Source: JALYXV01 sp963791545 | GTDB taxonomy: Bacteria; Actinomycetota; Acidimicrobiia; Acidimicrobiales; Palsa-688 | Direction of reading: 5' to 3' | Assembly: GCA_963791545.1 (NCBI GenBank) | Contig: CAWBSR010000001.1 | Location: forward strand, 269,254 to 333,253 | DNA length: 64,000 nucleotides | Part shown: piece by piece, positions 59,919 through 64,000 of the stretch | Numbering within the stretch: the stretch's first letter is position 1 | Layout of the letters: the number at the start of each line of letters is the position of its first letter | Notes under the pieces: model-generated | Databases searched by the model: none | What the model was told of the DNA's origin: nothing | What the model saw: only the letters and a program-made list of their open reading frames with translations | Made by a program: the position numbers and the translations under genes

Positions 59919-61904
59919 ATGCCTGAATCTCGCCGGCGCCCGCCGTGGATGATGCGGACCTACTCCGGTCACTCGACGGCCGCCGCCTCCAACCAGCTGT
60001 ATCGGACCAACCTGGCCAGGGGCCAGACCGGCCTGTCGATCGCCTTCGACCTGCCCACCCAGACCGGCTACGACCCCGACGCCCCCGAAGCGGCGGGCGA
60101 GGTCGGCAAGGTCGGCGTCCCGGTGGCCCACCTGGGCCACATGGCGCAGCTGCTGGACGGCATCCCGCTCGACCACATGAACACCTCTATGACGATCAAC
60201 GCCACCGCCGCCTGGCTGCTCGGCTTGTACGTGGCTCACGCCACCGACACCGGCGTCGACCCCCGCCTCCTGGCGGGCACGACCCAGAACGACATCGTCA
60301 AGGAGTACCTGTCCCGGGGCACCTACATCTTCGGCCCCGAGGCCAGCCGCCGGCTCACGGTCGACACCATCGCCTGGACCGCCCATCACGCCCCCCGCTG
60401 GAACCCGATCAACGTCTGCAGCTACCACCTCCAAGAAGCCGGGGCGACACCGGTTCAGGAGCTCGCCTACGCCTTGGCGACGGCTATCGGGGTCCTCGAC
60501 GCGGTCCTGGCGTCGGCCCAGATCGCCCCGGCCGACTTCCCCGCCGTGGTCGGCCGGATCAGCTTCTTCGTGAACGCGGGCATCCGCTTCGTGGAGGAGA
60601 CCTGCAAGATGCGGGCCTTCACCCGGCTGTGGGACGGGATCTGCGCCGAGCGCTACCGCGTCGAGGACCCCAAACTGCGCCGGTTCCGCTACGGCGTCCA
60701 GGTCAACTCCCTCGGCCTCACCGAGTCCCAGCCCGAGAACAACGTGGCGCGCATCGTGCTCGAGACCCTCGGCGTGACCTTGTCGGCCGACGCCCGGGCC
60801 CGGGCCGTCCAGCTCCCGGCCTGGAACGAGGCGCTCGGGCTGCCCCGCCCGTGGGACCAGCAGTGGTCGCTGCGCATCCAGCAGGTCCTGGCCTACGAGA
60901 CCGACCTCCTCGAGTACGACGACATATTCGAAGGGTCCAAGGTCATCGAGGCCCGCACCGCGGCGTTGATGGCGGCCGCCGCCGCCGAGCTCGACCAGGT
61001 GCTGGCGCTGGGCGGGGTGTTCTCCGAAGCCGGCATCGCCGAGGTCAAGTCCCGCCTGGTGCGCAGCCAGGTCGAGCGCACCCGCCGGATCGAGACGGGC
61101 GACCTTCCGGTGGTCGGCGTCAATGTCTTCACCACCACCGCCCCTTCGCCACTGGACAGCACCGATCTCGTCCTGCGGGTCGACCCCGCCGAGGAGGCGG
61201 CGCTGATCGAAGAGTTGGAAAAATGGCGAGCCGCTCGCGCAGCCAGCCAGGTGGACGCGGCTCTGGCCCAGTTGCGGCAGGCGGCCGAGGACGGGTCGAA
61301 CATCATGCCGGCCACCATCGCCTTGGCTCATGCTGGGGGGACCACCGGAGAGTGGGCCGGCACCCTGCGGCAGGTGTTCGGTGAATACCGGGCGCCCACC
61401 GGGGTGTCGGGCTCGGTTGGCCTCCGGGGGACCGAACTGTCGCCCGTGCGGCAGCAGGTGGCCGACCTGACCGCCGTCTTCGGCGCCCCACCCCGGATCC
61501 TGGTGGCCAAGCCAGGCCTGGACGGCCACTCCAACGGCGCCGAGCAGATCGCGGTGGCGGCGCGCGACGCGGGGTTCGAAGTGGTCTACCAGGGCATCCG
61601 GTCCTCGCCCGCCGAGATCGCGGCGGCGGCCCGTGACGAGGACGTCGACCTGGTCGGGATTTCTATCCTGTCGGGCTCTCATCTCTCGCTGGTACCCGAG
61701 GTGATGAAGCAGCTGGCGGCAGCCGGGGTGTCGGTGCCGGTCGTGGTGGGCGGGATCATCCCGACCGCCGACGCCGAGGCGCTGCGGCGTTGCGGAATTG
61801 CCGCGGTCTACACACCGAAGGACTTCGAGGTGACCCGGATCATGGGCGAATTGGCGGACCTTATACAGCGGGATCACGCCTCGGGGCTAGCCTCACGGCA
61901 ATGA
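59919..61904 (+). CDS. Ethylmalonyl-CoA mutase / MeaA-like B12-dependent mutase
   Basis: 661 residues from ATG 59919. The catalytic domain (about 5-520) starts PWMMRTYSGHSTAAASNQLY and contains GLSIAFDLPTQTGYD, FGPEASRRLTVDTIAWTAHH and NVCSYHLQEAGATPVQELAY, typical of acyl-CoA mutases. The C-terminal cobalamin-binding domain has DGHSNGAEQ (His537 coordinating cobalt), GFEVVYQGI and VGGIIPTAD. Single-chain length and the PWMMRTYSGHST signature favour the MeaA/ethylmalonyl-CoA mutase branch (ethylmalonyl-CoA to methylsuccinyl-CoA) over methylmalonyl-CoA mutase. No crotonyl-CoA carboxylase/reductase is in the window. Confidence 0.88.
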   Translation: MPESRRRPPWMMRTYSGHSTAAASNQLYRTNLARGQTGLSIAFDLPTQTGYDPDAPEAAGEVGKVGVPVAHLGHMAQLLDGIPLDHMNTSMTINATAAWLLGLYVAHATDTGVDPRLLAGTTQNDIVKEYLSRGTYIFGPEASRRLTVDTIAWTAHHAPRWNPINVCSYHLQEAGATPVQELAYALATAIGVLDAVLASAQIAPADFPAVVGRISFFVNAGIRFVEETCKMRAFTRLWDGICAERYRVEDPKLRRFRYGVQVNSLGLTESQPENNVARIVLETLGVTLSADARARAVQLPAWNEALGLPRPWDQQWSLRIQQVLAYETDLLEYDDIFEGSKVIEARTAALMAAAAAELDQVLALGGVFSEAGIAEVKSRLVRSQVERTRRIETGDLPVVGVNVFTTTAPSPLDSTDLVLRVDPAEEAALIEELEKWRAARAASQVDAALAQLRQAAEDGSNIMPATIALAHAGGTTGEWAGTLRQVFGEYRAPTGVSGSVGLRGTELSPVRQQVADLTAVFGAPPRILVAKPGLDGHSNGAEQIAVAARDAGFEVVYQGIRSSPAEIAAAARDEDVDLVGISILSGSHLSLVPEVMKQLAAAGVSVPVVVGGIIPTADAEALRRCGIAAVYTPKDFEVTRIMGELADLIQRDHASGLASRQ

Positions 61905-61941
61905 GACGCCCGGCCGGGCGAGCCGCGACGCAGGAGCGCTC

Positions 61942-63963
61942 GTGAGCATGGATACCGAGCGCATTGCGGCCGCGCTCCCCGGCTACGAGATCCGCGGCGA
62001 GATCGGACGAGGCGCGTGGGGTGTCGTGCTGGCGGCCGAGCACCGTCAACTGGGCCGTGGCGTGGCCGTCAAGCAGCTGCCCTCGGCCTTCGCGTCCAAT
62101 CCCGCCATCCAGCGCCGTTTCACGGCCGAAGCCCGGGTCCTCGCGTCTCTCGACCACCCCCACATCGTCCCCATCTTCGACTACGTGGAGCAGGACGGGC
62201 TATGGCTGCTCGTCATGGAACTGCTGCCCGGCGGCACCGTCCGCGACCGCTTCGGCAGTGACGGGATCGGCGCCGAGGCGGCCTGTGGCATCGCCCTGGC
62301 CACTTGCGCGGCGCTCCATTACGCCCACGCCAAGAGCATCCTGCACCGGGACATCAAACCGGAGAACCTCATGTTCAATGCCACCGGGACCCTGAAGGTC
62401 ACCGACTTCGGCATCGCCAAGGTCCTCGGTGGCGCGGAAACGCTCGTCACCATGACGGGCGAGGTTCTCGGGACGCCCGCCTTCATGGCCCCCGAGCAGG
62501 TCTCTGGGGGCGCGTTGACCCCCGCCACCGATGTGTACGCGGTGGCCACCATGCTCTACGAGCTGCTGTCGGGAGTCTTGCCGTTCTCCGAGGAGGGCGG
62601 ACTCATAAGCGCCCTGTTCCGGCACGTGTACGAGCAACCGGTTCCCCTGCTCGACGTTGCCCCCCGTGTTTCCGGTCCCCTTGCCGAGGTCATCATGCAG
62701 GGCCTGGCGACCGAGCCGGAGGAGCGTTATCCCTCAGCCGACGACTTCGGCGTCGCGCTCGTCGAAGCCGCCAACGACTCCTGGGGGCCGCAGTGGCTGA
62801 GCAGTACCGACCTGGACGTGGTGACGTCGAAGCGGGTGGCGCAACGGATCTCGGGGGCCGCGGCCGGGATACCGACCCGTCCCGCCGACTCCTCCCCCAA
62901 GGTGGTGGGCCGGCCGTCGGGTACCGCGCCCCGCCCGAGCCTCGCCGATCGCGAGGTGGCGCCTCGGCCCCTCGCCGAACCCGTGGGCCCCGGCGATGTG
63001 ATGGGCTTGGCCGAGCTGCTGCAGCGGGGCTTCGGGTCGCGACCCGCCAGCGCGGCCGGGGGGACCGGAGGGGCCGCCGTCGCGGGCCCGCCGCAAGTGG
63101 CCCCGCCGTTTGAAGGTAGGCCGCCCGAAACGGCCCCTCCACCCCCGCTCCCTTCGTGGGCCGGAACCGGGCCCGAGCCGGCGCCGGCTTCCGGGCGAAA
63201 ACGGGGGCGCCGGTTGCTTTGGGTCGTGGGACCGTCAGTCCTCCTCCTGGTAGCAGCCGGGCTCTTGATCAGCCGCCACAACGGGGCGCCCCCCGCCAAG
63301 GCGGCGGTCGCCGGTCCACCTGGCGTGCTCACCAGTTCAACCACCGGCCCCGCCCCGGCCACCGCCAAGCCCGTCTACGCCGACGACTTCACGAACGGCG
63401 CGTCGGGTTGGCTTCCCGACGCCAACCAGCCTGGGGCGGGCACCGCCGAATACCGCTCCGACGGTTACTACGTCACAGCATCGAAACCGCTAGCAGTACT
63501 GAACACCTTCTCGGTGGGGTCTCCCTACGCCCCCCGGCTGAGCTCGTTGCATGTGGCGGTCGACGCGACCTTCGTCAACGCCGCCCCCAGCGACGGGGCC
63601 GGTGTCCGCTGCGACCAGGGAAGCCGCAACGGCCTGCGCTATACCTTCCAGATCTTCGGCGATGGGACCTGGGTCATCTTCCAACTCGGCGCGCTCCCAA
63701 ATGGGGCACTGAAGATGGGCAGCAGCCCCGCCATTCGCACCGGCACAGGCACCAACACGATCGCCGGGCAGTGCACCGAGGTCAGTAATACGGCGACGGT
63801 TCTGGCCATGAGCGTGAACGGAGTCGAACTCGGATCCTTCACCTACGTCCACCCGGCCGGCGCCCTCACCTGGCACGCCGCCCTGACCATCTACCGGGCC
63901 GCCTCGAGCCCGGGGACAGTGGTCCGCTTCAACAACTTCCGCACCGTGGTGCCGGCCAGCTGA
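61942..63963 (+). CDS. Receptor Ser/Thr protein kinase with LamG-like ectodomain
   Basis: 673 residues from GTG 61942, with AGGAG six bases upstream. Kinase domain (about 15-265): GRGAWGVV (glycine loop), Lys44 in VAVKQLPSA, LHRDIKPENLMF with Asp137, Asp155 in VTDFGIAKV, GTPAFMAPEQV. A long Pro-rich linker precedes the helix LLWVVGPSVLLLVAAGLLI (about 425-443). The extracellular 200 residues begin DDFTNGASGWLPDANQPG and continue with beta-strand-rich, Gly/Asn/Thr sequence like concanavalin/LamG or DUF1080 sandwiches, which usually bind carbohydrate. It is a classic PknB-type kinase with a different sensor from its neighbour. Confidence 0.92.
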   Translation: MSMDTERIAAALPGYEIRGEIGRGAWGVVLAAEHRQLGRGVAVKQLPSAFASNPAIQRRFTAEARVLASLDHPHIVPIFDYVEQDGLWLLVMELLPGGTVRDRFGSDGIGAEAACGIALATCAALHYAHAKSILHRDIKPENLMFNATGTLKVTDFGIAKVLGGAETLVTMTGEVLGTPAFMAPEQVSGGALTPATDVYAVATMLYELLSGVLPFSEEGGLISALFRHVYEQPVPLLDVAPRVSGPLAEVIMQGLATEPEERYPSADDFGVALVEAANDSWGPQWLSSTDLDVVTSKRVAQRISGAAAGIPTRPADSSPKVVGRPSGTAPRPSLADREVAPRPLAEPVGPGDVMGLAELLQRGFGSRPASAAGGTGGAAVAGPPQVAPPFEGRPPETAPPPPLPSWAGTGPEPAPASGRKRGRRLLWVVGPSVLLLVAAGLLISRHNGAPPAKAAVAGPPGVLTSSTTGPAPATAKPVYADDFTNGASGWLPDANQPGAGTAEYRSDGYYVTASKPLAVLNTFSVGSPYAPRLSSLHVAVDATFVNAAPSDGAGVRCDQGSRNGLRYTFQIFGDGTWVIFQLGALPNGALKMGSSPAIRTGTGTNTIAGQCTEVSNTATVLAMSVNGVELGSFTYVHPAGALTWHAALTIYRAASSPGTVVRFNNFRTVVPAS

Positions 63964-64000
63964 AGCTTTAGCCCCCGGGCGGGTGATACACGCCCTGGCT

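Noticed and set aside
59748..61877. A 709-codon minus-strand open frame
   Set aside because: It is antisense to the mutase gene; its product is Gly/Arg/His-rich with no domain, as expected of shadow frames in high-GC DNA. The same applies to long antisense frames at 2211-3542, 14334-15797, 22692-23657, 24403-25305, 41477-42565 and 45148-46572.

Overview
The window is high-GC DNA with dense, overlapping genes, frequent GTG/TTG starts, ECF-type sigma and partner-switching regulators, DUF1206, DUF4012, GH15, an ethylmalonyl-CoA-mutase-type gene and C-terminal LAFTG/LPVTG sorting signals. This points to an actinobacterium, most likely class Acidimicrobiia or a close relative. That placement is inference from gene content; no rRNA or tRNA gene was found.

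Layout. (1) 1-7931: the 3' part of an azole/thiopeptide-type RiPP cluster (leader-binding E1-like protein, cut by the window edge; YcaO cyclodehydratase; SagB-type dehydrogenase; SpaB_C/thiopeptide-type protein), followed by a histidine kinase/LuxR response-regulator pair. Most junctions overlap; the precursor peptide must lie upstream. (2) 8023-10279: a three-gene minus-strand operon headed by a phosphodiester-glycosidase lipoprotein. (3) 10420-16702: housekeeping and stress genes, namely an NAD-dependent epimerase, a partner-switching set (STAS antagonist, RsbW-like ATPase, companion protein), a DUF1206 membrane protein and a GH15 enzyme. (4) 16708-18353: an ISL3-type insertion sequence with 45-bp imperfect inverted repeats whose right end supplies the start codon of a zinc-ribbon gene.

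(5) 18562-39455: a large surface-polysaccharide region. It holds a WecA/MraY-like priming transferase, a Wzz/BY-kinase, DUF4012, a PglF/CapD-type NDP-sugar epimerase, acyltransferases, glycosyltransferases, a Wzy-like polymerase, a Wzx-like flippase and methyltransferases. Inside it lie an LAFTG-anchored protein, a decayed group II intron (domain V/VI and maturase C-terminus) and a decayed IS3-family transposase. The stretch from about 28200 to 39450 looks less GC-rich than its surroundings, as expected of an exchanged capsule/EPS island. Lipid-linked repeat units would be primed by the WecA-like enzyme, decorated, flipped, polymerised and length-controlled by the Wzz/BY-kinase.

(6) 39556-52421: mostly core genes: an FkbM methyltransferase, asd-lysC, two cyclophilins, two surface proteins that both appear frameshifted, a zinc metallopeptidase overlapping a lipid kinase, an S51 peptidase with a methyltransferase, and 3-hydroxyacyl-CoA dehydrogenase. 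(7) 52509-63963: a transmembrane-signalling neighbourhood. It contains a sigma factor fused through an anti-sigma-like zinc motif and one membrane helix to an extracellular domain, a stand-alone LuxR HTH protein, an M23-like protein lacking zinc ligands, an FHA-HTH regulator divergent from a Ser/Thr kinase with a PKD-like ectodomain (which has a good ECF-type promoter), an ethylmalonyl-CoA-mutase-type gene, and a second receptor kinase with a different ectodomain. The fused sigma factor and the kinase/FHA-HTH pair are the most interesting parts of the window.
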